DNA of 64,000 bases from Pseudomonas gingeri (lineage in GTDB: Bacteria > Pseudomonadota > Gammaproteobacteria > Pseudomonadales > Pseudomonadaceae). Shown one piece after another: positions 49,901 to 57,200 of the stretch. The stretch covers positions 62,001-126,000 of the forward strand of contig NZ_JACAQA010000007.1 of the NCBI RefSeq assembly GCF_013385425.1, in the 5' to 3' direction. Under the pieces are notes generated by a model, which saw only the letters and a list, made by a program, of their open reading frames with translations, did no database searches and was not told the DNA's origin. Made by a program: the position numbers and the translations under genes. The first letter of the stretch is position 1. Each line of letters starts with the position of its first letter.

Positions 49901-50998
49901 GCACAGGCGCCCGAGCACCTGGGCCCAGGCCAGGTGATGCAGGCTCGCCGCACTCACACCCTGCTGCCGGGCCTGGGCCCGCAGGCGCCGGCTCAGCTCG
50001 GCGGGCAAGGTCTGGGTCGCTTCTTCGACACCATGACCGTCGCCGCGCACATCCTGAATGCCGAACGGCAGGGTCGGCTCGTCGATATCACCGAGCATCT
50101 CGCGGAAAAACGCTTCGTGCTGCTGGCTGCTGACCCCGAGTCGGGCCTGGGCCACATAGTTGCGATACGGCACCGGCTCGCCCAGGGCCTGGGCCTGGCC
50201 GTACAGGTGCGCATGGATTTCCTGCTGCACCACTTCCAGGGCCGCGTGGTCGATGGCGATGTGATGGAACAGCAGCATTGCCACCCAGCGCTGGTTGGCC
50301 GCATCGTGGGCGAAGGCCAGGCGCAGCAAAGGCGCCTGGCTGATATCGAGACGGTAGTGGCGCGGGTCGAAGCGTTGTCGTAGTTGCTCGCCAGCCGCGC
50401 CGGCAGCGGGGTCGATCTCGATTTCAGTGAGGACCAGCCGCGCCTGGCGCCAGACCACCTGCACCGGTTCGTCCAGGCCTTCCCAGACCACGCTGGTGCG
50501 CAGGATGTCGTGACGGTCGATCACCTGCTGCAAGGCCGTGGTGAACTCGTCGAAACGAGCCCGGCTGGCAATCGCGAACTGCGCCTGCAGGACGTAGGGA
50601 TCACCCTGCCCGGCGGCGATATGGTGATAGAGGATGCCTTCCTGCAACGGTGCCAGCGGGTAGATGTCCTGCACATTGCCGACACCACCGGGGACGCTGG
50701 CGACGATATGCTCGATGGCCGCCTGGTCGAGCCGGACCAGGGGCAGCATGTCCGGGGTGATGCGCGCGCAGCCGGCAGGGATCGCCTGGGCCGGAATCTC
50801 CACTTCCCCGGCCTTGCCGCTGGAATACTCGCCGGCATTGATCAGTTCGATCAACGCCGCCTTGTTCTCGCGCAACATCGCCAGCACGGCGGGCTCGGTG
50901 AGGGACTGTCGCCTGCCGCTGACGACCAGTTGGTCGCCCTTGACGGCAAGTTGCACATCTTTCTCTTTCAGTATTGCCAACAGTTCGATCACGCTCAC
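34625..50998 (-). CDS. Five-module lipopeptide NRPS (NRPS-B)
   Basis: Middle synthetase, 5,457 aa: docking domain, then five C-A-T modules and no release domain. Codes read Ala-Ala-Val-Ser-Ala. All five C domains are dual-type in overall sequence, but the third has lost key motif residues. The start is GTG at 50998, overlapping the NRPS-A stop in GTGA; the frame, the docking domain directly after it and GGAG 8 bp upstream all support this start, with translational coupling to NRPS-A. The C-terminus ends in a short basic tail (PMLNRKRRI) suited to docking onto NRPS-C. Five modules in the middle protein is the same as SypB of the syringopeptin system. Confidence 0.97.
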   Translation of the reverse strand: MSVIELLAILKEKDVQLAVKGDQLVVSGRRQSLTEPAVLAMLRENKAALIELINAGEYSSGKAGEVEIPAQAIPAGCARITPDMLPLVRLDQAAIEHIVASVPGGVGNVQDIYPLAPLQEGILYHHIAAGQGDPYVLQAQFAIASRARFDEFTTALQQVIDRHDILRTSVVWEGLDEPVQVVWRQARLVLTEIEIDPAAGAAGEQLRQRFDPRHYRLDISQAPLLRLAFAHDAANQRWVAMLLFHHIAIDHAALEVVQQEIHAHLYGQAQALGEPVPYRNYVAQARLGVSSQQHEAFFREMLGDIDEPTLPFGIQDVRGDGHGVEEATQTLPAELSRRLRAQARQQGVSAASLHHLAWAQVLGRLCGRNDVVFGTVLLGRMRGSEGVRRALGMFINTLPLRVAVGEQDVRAGVKATHARLTALLGHEHASLSLAQRCSGVAAPTPLFSTLLNYRHSSAEAVTGEAVQLWEGIEVLGGEERTNYPLILSLDDLGEGFSLNVQALAGIGAQRVCGYMQTALEQLVQALERASTSALNSLSILPADEREQLLVGFNDTALDYPREQTIHGLFEAQVERTPDALAVVHGEQRLSYRELNEQANRLAHALRKQGVQPDSRVGICVGRGAEMVVGLLAILKAGGGYVPLDPAYPAERIAYMLQDSAPAAVLAQSATQALLAGVTVPVINLDQDTWQDESVQNPQVPGLTSAHLAYLIYTSGSTGLPKGVMIEHRNTVNFLTWAHAAFGDEALNKTLFSTSLNFDLAVYECFAPLTSGGSIEVVKNVLELQQGEHDIGLVNTVPSALKALLEVDGLPKSVHTVNVAGEALKRSLVESLFEKTGVQRLCNLYGPSETTTYSSWVAMDRQDGFAPHIGKPVGNTQFYLLDEQQQPVPLGVPGEIYIGGAGVARGYLNRDDLTAERFLQDPFATTPNARMYRTGDLGRYLPDGNIEYLGRNDDQVKIRGFRIELGEIDARLAKHPAVHEAVVTAREDIPGDKRLVAYYTLADGHTSVDIDSLRRHLQEKLPEYMVPAIYVVLDKLPLTPNGKLDRKALPAPDSDALVRRGYEAPQGETEITLARIWSDLLKVEQVGRHDHFFELGGHSLLAVSLIGHMRQAGLSVDVQALFSQPTLAALATVVGGGREIVVPANAIPAGCERITPEMLPLVNLDQAAIEQIVANVPGGAANVQDIYPLAPLQEGILYHHLSAGSGDPYVLHALFTVPDRQRLDAFALALQQVIDRHDILRTAVLWQGLEEPVQVVWRQARLHREALELDPRAGDVASQLKERFDTRHSRLDVTRAPLMQLVFAEDEAEQRWVAMLRFHHMALDHTALEVVRHEIQAHLLGQAAQLGCPVPYRNYVAQARLGGRREEHEAFFREMLGDIDEPTLPFGLQDVQGDGHSIEEATRVLSPALSLRLRARARQLGVSAASLHHLAWAQVLGKVSGKQDVVFGTVLMGRMQGGEGADRALGMFINTLPLRVAVGGQGARAGVKATHARLTALLGHEHASLALAQRCSGVAAPTPLFSALLNYRHSAVGSVSEEAALAWQGIETLGGEERTNYPLTLNVDDLGEGFSLNVQVNAEVGAMRVCAYMEAALEHLLQALEQNPEAPLSGLSILPADEREQLLVSFNDTLLDYPQAQTVHGLFEAQVQRTPDALAVVHGGRRLTYRVLNEQANRLAHTLRKQGVQPDSRVGICVERGAEMVVGLLAILKAGGGYVPLDPAYPAERIAYMLQDSAPAAVLAQTATRDLLAGVSVPVINLDQGTWQEESVQNPEVPGLTSAHLAYLIYTSGSTGLPKGVMIEHRNTVNFLTWAHAAFGGPALEKTLFSTSLNFDLAVYECFAPLTSGGSIEVVKNVLELQQGEHDIGLINTVPSALKALLEVDGLPESVHTVNVAGEALKRSLVESLFEKTGVQRLCNLYGPSETTTYSSWVSMDREDGFAPHIGKPVGNTQFYLLDEQQQPVPLGVPGEIYIGGAGVARGYLNREDLTAERFLNDPFSREASARMYRTGDLGRYLPDGNIEYLGRNDDQVKIRGFRIELGEIDARLAKHPTVHEAVVTAREDIPGDKRLVAYYTLAAGQTSVDIESLRSHLQEQLPEYMVPAIYVLLEAMPLTPNGKLDRKALPTPDGDALIRRGYEAPQGETETILARIWMQLLNVEQVGRHDHFFDLGGHSLLAVSLIERMRQAGLSADVRVLFSQPTLAALAAAVGGGREIVVPANAIPTPCAHLTPDMLPLVTLDQAAIDRVVAKVPGGAANVQDIYPLAPLQEGILYHHHLAVDHVDPYLQHALFAFDSRDRLDAFARALQGVIARHDILRTAVVWEGLDTPLQVVWRQATLALHEVSPDPLAGDTAGQLRGRLDSPQTRLDIRRAPMLQLDYAQDPSNQRWIGLLQYHHLVNDATSLGALVGEIEAHMQDRQAQLPASIPYRNYVAQSRLGVSQAEHEQFFREMLGDIDEPTLPFGLQDVQGDGQDIEEARCAVDSGLSRRLRTQARQLGVSAASLCHLAWARVLGAVSSKDEVVFGTVLLGRLQGGEGADRALGMFINTLPLRVALGGLGVREGVKATHSRLTALLGHEHAPLTLAQRCSGVAAPTPLFSALLNYRHLASGSSDLPAWNGIEMLGGEERTNYPLTLSVDDLGEDFALHVGTLAGTGAQRVCGYMLSALESLVEALEETPALPLERLSILPADEREQLLVGFNASARDYPRTQTVHGLFEAQVRARPEACAAIHDGVSLTYAELNTRANRLARHLRGLGVQPGDSVAILLERSHELLVSQLAVLKCGAVYVPLDINAPVERQGFMIEDSQARVLLTRREVPLVTKVQCVDLDHLSLERLDGDDLAMPQSSESVAYIMYTSGSTGTPKGVLVPHRAISRLVINNGYADFNARDRVAFASNPAFDASTLDVWAPLLNGGCVVVIGQADLLSPENFQRLLLEQSVTVLWMTAGLFHQYAAGLGDAFSRLRYLIVGGDVLDPAVIARVLENAAPEHLLNGYGPTEATTFSATYEITRADRGSLPIGRPVGNGRLYVLDAQAQPVPLGVIGELYIGGLGVAKGYLNRDELTREKFVADPFDSDPQARLYRTGDLARWRADGNLEYLGRNDDQVKIRGFRVELGEIEARLAEHPEVKEAVVLCREETPGDKRLVAYFTPAFVGAVERIDALRGHLHGQLPEYMVPMAYVRLERLPLTANGKLDRKALPAPDERALISRGYEAPEGATETLLAQLWSELLKVEQVGRHDHFFELGGHSLLAVTLIERMRQAGLSADVRVLFSQPTLAALAAAVGSGREIRVPANGITLDCSRITPELLPLANLDQAAIDRIVATVPGGVANVQDIYALAPLQAGILYHHLSAEQGDPYVLQSQFAFDNLERLEEFASALQFVIQRHDILRTALVWESLDEPVQVVWRQAQLVRESLEPDPQGVDVASQLHQRFDSRDYRLDIRQAPMLRLIQAWDTQNQRWLALLLFHHLAMDHTAMDVVQHEMQAYLLGQQAQLGAPVPYRNYVAQARLGVSQEEHERFFRERLGTVDEPTLPFGLQLADVQGIDEARLPVGVALGRRLRVQARQLGVSAASLVHLAWAQVLGRVSARDDVVFGTVLMGRMQGGEGADRALGMFINTLPLRVVLGARSAREGVKTTHDELTALLGHEHASLALAQRCSAVSAPLPLFSALLNYRHSSVVVTDEALTAWHGMQALGGEERTNYPLTLNVDDQGEDFLLTAQTVPLIAAERICAYMQRALHSLVDALEQTPQAPLQDLSVLPEAERRQLLEAFNATAVDYPQDLTLHGLFEARVATCGDAVAVVDEKGSLTYDALNRQANRIAHRLIGLGIGPDDRVAICVDRSLEMVAGLMGILKAGAAYVPLDPDYPIDRLTYMLENCAPAVVLSQEALRALLPASNVPVLLLDPEYAEREGFLAQPDSNPLRAEVRPEHLAYVIYTSGSTGQPKGVMNEHRGVVNRLLWMQDEYGLNASDSVLQKTPFSFDVSVWEFFWPLFNGARLVMARPGGHRDPGYLREVIREQKITTLHFVPSMLDLFLAHGEAGDSGLLRVMCSGEALPGHLVRRFKQQLPEVGLFNLYGPTEAAVDVTAWDCAGPLDETPDNTPIGKPVANTKIYLLDASRQPVPLGVAGELYIGGVQVARGYLNRPELSAERFLDDPFNVGRMYRTGDLGRYLPDGTVEYLGRNDDQVKIRGFRIELGEIEARLAAYPGVKESVVLAREDNPGEKRLVAYVTAQQPETVLEIESLRGHLQGALPEYMVPAAYVQLDALPLTPNGKLNRKALPAPDGGALISREYEAPQGEAETVLAQLWAELLKVERVGRHDNFFELGGHSLLAVTLIERMRQVGLSADVRVLFGQPTLSALAAAAGGSTEIVVPANLIPERCEHITPDLLPLVSLTQAQIDRVVETVPGGAANVQDIYPLAPLQEGILFHHLSAGEGDPYVLQSQFSFDSRQRLDDFIRALQSVIDRHDVLRTSIVWEGLETPVQVVWRQTRLMVEFLESTPGDAGPLAQLLQRFDPAHLRLNLQQAPLLHLAVSEDTLNQRWVGVLLFHHIAIDHTTIAVVQQEMQASLRGQATPLAPAMPYRNYVAQARLGVSQEAHETFFREMLGDIDEPTLPFEQQEVRGDQQAIAEAHLTLDLGLSQRLRGRARQSGVSAASLVHLAWGLVLGRLCRREKVVFGTVLLGRMQGGAGADRALGMFINTLPLRLDLGALGTRAALKAAHGRLTALLGHEHASLALAQRCSGVPAPTPLFSALLNYRHGAGEVSQQALDAWQGIESLGGGERTNYPLTLSVDDNDVGFSLTVQATAGVDAQRVCGYMQVALASVVDALELNAEVPLGRLSVLPATEREQLLFGLNATALDYPQAQTIHGLFEAQVQRTPETLAVVHGERRLSYRELNEQANRLAHTLRKQGVRPDSRVGICVERGAEMVVGLLAILKAGGGYVPLDPAYPAERIAYMLQDSAPAAILAQAATRDLLAGVTAPVINLDQDTWQDESAQNPQVPGLTSAHLAYLIYTSGSTGLPKGVMIEHRNTVNFLTWAHKAFDGSALNKTLFSTSLNFDLAVYECFAPLTSGGSIDVVKNVLELQHGEHDIGLINTVPSALKALLEVGGVPKSVHTVNVAGEALKRSLVESLFEKTGVQRLCNLYGPSETTTYSSWVAMDREDGFAPHIGKPVGNTRFYLLDEQQQPVPLGVPGEIYIGGAGVARGYLNRDDLTAERFLQDPFAITPNARMYRTGDLGRYLADGNIEYLGRNDDQVKIRGFRIELGEIEARLAKQPEVQESVVMAREDVPGETRLVAYFTLANVGVVPDSGTLRAYLQGLLPDYMLPAAYMQLDALPLTPNGKLDRKALPVPDSSAYASRVYEAPVGDVEVRLAALWADLLKVERVGRHDHFFELGGHSLLAVSLIERMRQANLEADVRVLFGQPTLIQVAASVGTTQRLEVPQTKIPMLNRKRRI
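37905..41149 (-). other. Module B4: dual C/E - A (Ser) - T
   Basis: The dual C domain has [10 protein letters not shown] and HHLAMDH. The A code D-V-W-H-M-S-L-V-D-K is serine. Bases about 37890-39708 match module C8 (about 8009-9827) at a constant offset of 29,881 with no length change, ending at the C-A linker. Confidence 0.9.
41150..44369 (-). other. Module B3: degenerate dual C/E - A (Val) - T
   Basis: The A code D-A-L-W-I-G-G-T-F-K is valine. The C domain is a sister of the C5 C domain (shared EIEAHM-DRQA-LP segment) but has YHHLVNDATS at the active site (43802-43825). Its epimerisation motif reads HHLAVDHVD, with an extra His in front and Val in place of Gly. Its donor is Ala, not Thr. 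Condensation is plausible since HHxxxD is intact; epimerisation of the Ala is doubtful. Confidence 0.87.
44370..47589 (-). other. Module B2: dual C/E - A (Ala) - T
   Basis: C domain with YHHLSAGSGD and HHMALDH, closely related to the C domain of module C3. The A code D-L-Y-N-N-A-L-T-Y-K is alanine, with core A5 GPSE, and no REP insertion at the equivalent site (near 45550). The carrier has [10 protein letters not shown]. Confidence 0.9.
47590..50832 (-). other. Module B1: dual C/E - A (Ala) - T
   Basis: First module after the NRPS-A/NRPS-B junction. C domain with YHHIAAGQGD and HHIAIDH, like that of C1, which also follows a docking domain. The A code D-L-Y-N-N-A-L-T-Y-K is alanine; the REP site is empty (near 48770). 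Confidence 0.9.
50833..50998 (-). other. N-terminal docking domain of NRPS-B (TubC-like)
   Basis: About 55 residues, MSVIELLAILKEKDVQLAVK through AALIELINAGEYSSG, before the first C domain. It matches the known docking pattern of a short helix, a beta hairpin (GDQLVVSG) and a second helix (LRENKAALIELI). The presumed partner is the short acidic/hydrophobic end of NRPS-A (ERMEIVL). Confidence 0.82.
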
Positions 50999-53900
50999 AG
51001 AACAATCTCCATTCTTTCCGTCGTTGCCGCGTATTCCGAGAGGGTGGGGTGTTCGAACAGGGTCCTGACATCGGCTTCCAGGCCTTCCTGGCGCATGCGT
51101 TCCATCAGGCTCACGGCGAGCAGCGAATGGCCGCCCAGTTCGAAGAAGTGGTCATGCCGACCGACCTGGGCGATACCCAGCAAGGTTTGCCAGATCTCGG
51201 CGATCAGGATTTCGGTCTCGCCTTGCGGGGCTTCGTAGCCGCGACTGATCAGCGCGCCGCCGTCCGGAGCCGGCAGGGCCTTGCGGTCGAGCTTGCCGTT
51301 GGGGGTCAGCGGTAGTGCGTCGAGTCGTACGTAGGCCACCGGGACCATATAGGCCGGCAGTTGCCCCAGCAGCCAGCCGCGCAGGCTGTCGATGGCCGGC
51401 TCGCTATCCGTGGACTGGACGGTGTAATAGGCCACCAGGCGTTTGTCGCCCGGCACGTCCTCGCGGGCCATGACCACGGCTTCCTGCACCGCCGGATGTT
51501 TGGCTAGGCGCGCTTCGATCTCGCCCAGTTCGATACGGAAACCACGGATCTTCACCTGGTCGTCGTTACGGCCCAGGTATTCGATATTGCCATCCGCCAG
51601 ATAACGACCCAGGTCGCCGGTGCGGTACATCCGTGCCGAGGCGTCCTGGCTGAACGGGTCCTGGAGGAAACGTTCGGCGGTGAGGTCGTCGCGATTGAGG
51701 TAACCCCGGGCCACACCGGCGCCACCGATGTAGATTTCACCCGGTACACCCAGCGGAACGGGTTGTTGCTGTTCATCCAGCAGGTAGAACCGGGTGTTGC
51801 CCACCGGTTTGCCGATATGCGGGGCAAAACCGTCTTCGCGATCCATCGCTACCCAACTTGAATAGGTGGTGGTTTCCGAAGGGCCATAGAGGTTGCACAG
51901 GCGTTGGACGCCGGTCTTCTCGAACAGCGATTCCACCAGACTGCGTTTCAGCGCCTCACCTGCAACGTTGACCGTGTGCACCGACTCCGGCAGGCCGTCG
52001 ACTTCCAGCAAGGCCTTCAGGGCGGACGGCACAGTGTTGATCAGACCGATATCGTGTTCGCCGTGTTGCAGCTCCAGGACGTTTTTCACCACGTTGATAC
52101 TGCCGCCCGAGGTCAGAGGGGCAAAGCACTCGTAGACCGCCAGGTCGAAGTTCAGCGAAGTCGAGAACAACGTCTTGTTCAACGCCGAACCACCGTCGAA
52201 AGCGGCATGGGCCCAGGTCAGGAAGCTCACCGTGTTGCGGTGTTCGATCATCACTCCTTTAGGCAGGCCGGTCGAACCCGAGGTGTAGATCAGGTACGCC
52301 AGATGCGCCGAGGTCAGCCCCGACACCTCTGGATTCTGGACGGACTCGTCCTGCCAGGTGCCCTGATCGAGATTGATCACGGGCACCGAAACCCCTGCCA
52401 GCAAGTCACGGGTTGCGGCCTGCGCGAGTACGGCTGCCGGAGCACTGTCCTGCAACATATAGGCAATCCGCTCTACCGGATAAGCCGGATCCAGCGGCAC
52501 ATAACCACCGCCCGCCTTGAGGATCGCCAGCAGGCCGACGACCATCTCGACCCCACGTTCAACGCAGATCCCGACCCGCGAATCCGGCTGCACACCCTGC
52601 TTGCGCAACGCATGGGCCAAACGGTTGGCCTGTTCGTTAAGCTCGCGATAGCTCAGGCGCTTCCCGCCATGCACCACCGCCAGGGCCTGCGGCGTACGCT
52701 CGACCTGTGCTTCGAACAACCCGTGAATGGTCTGTTCCCGCGGATAATCCAGCGCCGTATCGTTGAACCCCACCAGCAACTGCTCGCGCTCGGCGGCCGG
52801 CAGAATCGACAGACTGTCGAGCGCCGTGGCCGGTGACTGTTCCAACGCCCCCACCAGACTTTCCAACGCTGTCTGCATATAGCTGCAAACGCGCCCGGCT
52901 CCGACGCTGCCGGTGACCAGCACCGTCAGCTTGAAACCGTCGCCCAGATCGTCGACGTTCAAGGTCAACGGATAGTTGGTGCGCTCCTCGCCACTGAGCA
53001 CCTCGATACCACGCCAGGCCTCAAGGGCCTCGCCCGATTGTTCCGCCGCGGCACTGTGCCGGTAGTTGAGCAGTGCACTGAACAACGGCAACGGCGCGGC
53101 CACCCCGCTGCAACGCTGGGCCAGCACCAACGGCGCATGTTCGTGGCCGAGCAGCGCGGTGAGCCGGGCATGGGTCGCCCGGACCCCGTCCCGCGCGCCC
53201 TGCCCGCCCAGGTCCACCCGCAGCGGCAAGGTATTGATAAACATCCCCAGCGCCCGGTCGGCACCCTCGCCGCCCTGCATCCGGCCCATCAGCACGGTAC
53301 CGAACACCACCGTGCGCTTGCTCGACACCTTGCCCAGTACCTGGGCCCAGGCCAGGTGCACCAGGCTGGCGGCGCTCACCCCCAGTTGACGGGCCTGGGC
53401 CCGCAGGCGCAGGTCCAGCCGGCTGTCCAGCGCCAGGCTGCTTTCCTCGATATCGCGACCGTCGCCCTGCACATCCAGCAGGCCGAACGGCAGGGTCGGC
53501 TCATCGATATCGCCCAACATCTCGCGGAAGAACCCTTCATGGGCCTCGCGGCTCACACCCAGGCGGGCCTGGGCCACATAGTTGCGATACGGCACGGCGG
53601 CACCGAGCTGTCCGGCCAGGCCGAGCAGGTGCGCCTGCATATCCTGGCGCACCACATCCATCGCGGTGTGGTCCAGGGCCATATGGTGGAACAACAGCAT
53701 CGCCACCCAGCGCTGGTTCGGCGCGTCCTCGGCAAAGACCAGGCGCATCAGCGGCGCCTGGGTCAGGTCCAACCGCGAATGACGTGCGTCGAAGCGTTCA
53801 TGCAACTGCTCGGCGATATCGCCCTCGGCCGGATCGAGTTCGACCTGCTCCAGATACAACCGTGCCTGGCGCCAGACCACCTGCATCGGTGTCTCCAGCC

Positions 53901-54239
53901 CTTGCCAGAGCACGGCGGTACGCAGGATGTCATGGCGTTCGATAACGCTTTGCAAGGCGTCGATAAAGGCACTCAGGCGCTCGCGACCGGCCATCTCGAA
54001 CAGGGTCTGCAAGACGTACGGATCGCCCTGCTCGGCCGCCAGGTGGTGATAAAGAATCCCCTCCTGCAAGGGTGCCAGCGGGTAGATATCCTGCACATTG
54101 GTCACCCCGCCCGGCACGCTGGCGACAATACGGTCAATGGCGGCCTGGTCGAGATCGGCCAGGGGCAGCAGGTCCGGCGTGATCCGGGTGCAACCGGCCG
54201 GGATGGCATTGGCCGGGACCTTGATTTCAGAGCCCCCAC
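50995..54239 (-). other. Module A4: dual C/E - A (Ala) - T
   Basis: C domain with [10 protein letters not shown] and HHMALDH. The A code D-L-Y-N-N-A-L-T-Y-K is alanine; the site that holds REPs in C2 and C6 has only 6 bp here (near 52193). The carrier sequence diverges after [18 protein letters not shown] (EADVRTLFEHPTLSEY), consistent with being last in its protein. Confidence 0.9.
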
Positions 54240-57200
54240 CGACGGCCGCCGCCAATGCGGCCAGGGTCGGCTGGCCGAACAGCACGCGCACATCGGCGCT
54301 CAAGCCGGCCTGGCGCATCCGTTCGATCAGGCTGACGGCCAGCAGCGAATGCCCGCCCAGTTCGAAGAAGTGATCGTGACGCCCTACCCGCTCGACCTTG
54401 AGCACCTCGGCCCAGATCGCCGCCAGGGTGGTTTCGACCACGCCTTCGGGCGCCTCGTAGCCACGGCTGACCAGTGCCTGGGCATCCGGTGCCGGCAGGG
54501 CCTTGCGGTCCAGCTTGCCGTTGGGGGTCAGCGGCAGCGCGTCGAGACGCACGTAGGCCGCGGGCACCATATAGTCCGGCAGACAGGCCTGCAGATGACT
54601 GCGCAGGCTTTCGATATCCAGCGTCTGCTGCGACTCGCCCAGGGTGAAATAGGCCACCAGGCGTTTCTCACCGTCGTCCTGCCGTGCCAGCAACACCGCT
54701 TCCTGTACCGCCGGGTGCGTGACCAGAGCGGCCTCGATTTCACCCAGTTCGATACGGAAACCACGGATCTTCACCTGACCGTCATTGCGGCCGAGGTACT
54801 CCAGGTTACCGTCCGCGTTCCAGCGACCGAGGTCACCGGTGCGGTACAGCAGTGCCCCCGCCTGGGCGCTGAACGGATCGGCGACAAACTGCGTGGCGCT
54901 CAATTCCGCCCGGTTCAAATACCCCTTGGCCACGCCCTGCCCGCCGATATACAGCTCGCCGGGCACGCCTACCGCCACCGGTTGGCGACGTGCATCAAGC
55001 ACGTAGACCTGGCTGTTGCCGATCGGTCGACCGATGGGAATACCGCCGCTGCCCACCGAGGTGATCTCGTAGGTCGCGGAAAAGGTCGTGGCTTCGGTCG
55101 GGCCATAGCCGTTGAGCAGATGTTGCGGCGCGCCTTGCGCCAGTACCCGGGCGATGACCGCCGGGTCCAGCACATCACCACCGACAATCAGGTAGCGCAA
55201 GCGGGCGAGGACCTCCATCAGGCCGTCGGCATATTGATGGAACAGCCCGGCGGTCAGCCACAGCACGCTGACCGATTGCGCCAGCAGCAGCGCCCGGAAC
55301 TCATCCTGGGACAGCAATACCGAGTGTTCGACCACCACCACGCAACCGCCATTGAGCAGCGGCGCCCAGACATCCAGGGTGCTGGCGTCGAAAGCCGGGT
55401 TGGAGGCGAAGGCCACGCGATCCCGTGCATTGAAGTCGGCGTAGCCGTTGTCGATTACCAGGCGGCCGATGGCCCGGTGCGGGACCAGCACACCCTTGGG
55501 CGTGCCGGTGGAGCCGGAGGTGTACATGATGTAGGCGACCGACTCGGCGGTTGCCGCTCGGTCCGGGTTGACCGCCGGCTCTGCGTTGACAGACCGGGTG
55601 TCGAGGTCAAGACGCCGTACACCCTGGTCCAGGGTTTCAGCGCTGTAGGTCAGCACCAGCACGGCCTGGCTGTCCTGCACCATAAAGGCCTGGCGTTCGC
55701 GTGGGGCATTGATATCCAGCGGCACATAGACCGCCGCGCACTTGAGCACCGCCAGTTGGCTGACCACCAGATCGATGGAGCGCGGCAACAACAGCGCCAC
55801 GCTCTCCCCAGGCTGCACGCCGAGTTCCAGCAGTTCCGCCGCCAGGCGATTGGCCTGCCGGTTCAACTCGCGGTAACTCAGGCTCGTCGCGTCATGCACC
55901 ACCGCCGCGGCTTCAGGCGTGCGCTGTACCTGGGCCTCGAACAGAGCGTGCACCGTCGTATGCCGTGGCGAATCGGTGGCGGTGGCGTTGAAACCGACCA
56001 GCACCTGCTCACGCTCCGCCGGCGGCAGGATCGACAGGCTGTCCAGCGTCGCCGCCGGGGTCTGTTCCAGCGCCTGGACCAGTTGCGCCACCGCCGCCTG
56101 CATATAACCGCACAGGCGTTGCGCACCCACCTCGGCCGTCACCAGTACCGACAGCTTGAAGCCATCGCCCAAGTCATCGACGTTCAGGGTCAGCGGATAG
56201 TTGGTGCGCTCCTCGGCGCCAAAAGCTTCAATACCACTCCAGGCCGCTTCATGCTCGGCCGTGGGGGCGGCCACCACACTGTGGCGGTAGTTGAGCAACG
56301 CGCTGAACAACGGTGCCGGCGCGGCCACGCCGCTGCAACGCTGGGCCAGCACCAACGGCGCATGTTCGTGCCCGAGCAACGCGGTCAGTTGGCCGTGGGT
56401 GGCCTTGAGTCCGGCGAGCACCGTCTGCGTACCGATATCGACCCGCAGCGGCAAGGTATTGATAAACATCCCCAACGCCCGGTCAGCACCCTCGCCCGCC
56501 TGAAGGCGGCCCAGCAGTACCGTGCCGAACACCACTTGCTCGCGGCCAGAGACACTGCCCAGCACCCGCGCCCAGGCCAGGTGCATCAGGCTCGCGGCAC
56601 TGACCCCGGCCTGGCGGGCCTGGGCCCGCAGACGCAGGCTCAACTCCGGCGCCAGGGCCAGGCTGGCCTCTTCGATTTCACGTCCGCCGTCCTGCACATC
56701 CTGCAGGCCGAACGGCAGAGTCGGCTCGTCGATATCGCCCAGCACACCACGGAAAAACGCCTCGTGCTGCGCCTGGCTGACACCCAGGCGCGCCTGGGCC
56801 ACATAGTTGCGATACGGCATCGCTTCGCCCAGGGTATGGGCCTCGCCGAGCAAGTGCGCCTGGATCTCATGCTGGACCACGTCCAGCGCGGTGTGGTCGA
56901 GGGCCATATGATGGAACAGCAGCATCGCCAGCCAACGGTCAGCGGCCGCATCGTGGGTAAAGACAATGCGGATCAACGGCGCCTGGCGCACATCGAGGCG
57001 GTAGTGGCGCGGATTGAAACGCTGGTGCAGTTGCTCAGCCAGCGGACCGGCCGCCGGATCGAGGAACAGCTCGGTGACTTCCAGCGTGGCCCGCCGCAGG
57101 ACCACCTGCAACGGTTCGTCGAGCCCTTCCCAGAGCACGGCGGTACGGAGGATGTCGTGACGGTCGATCACCCCTTGCAGGGCGTTGCTGAAATCCTCCA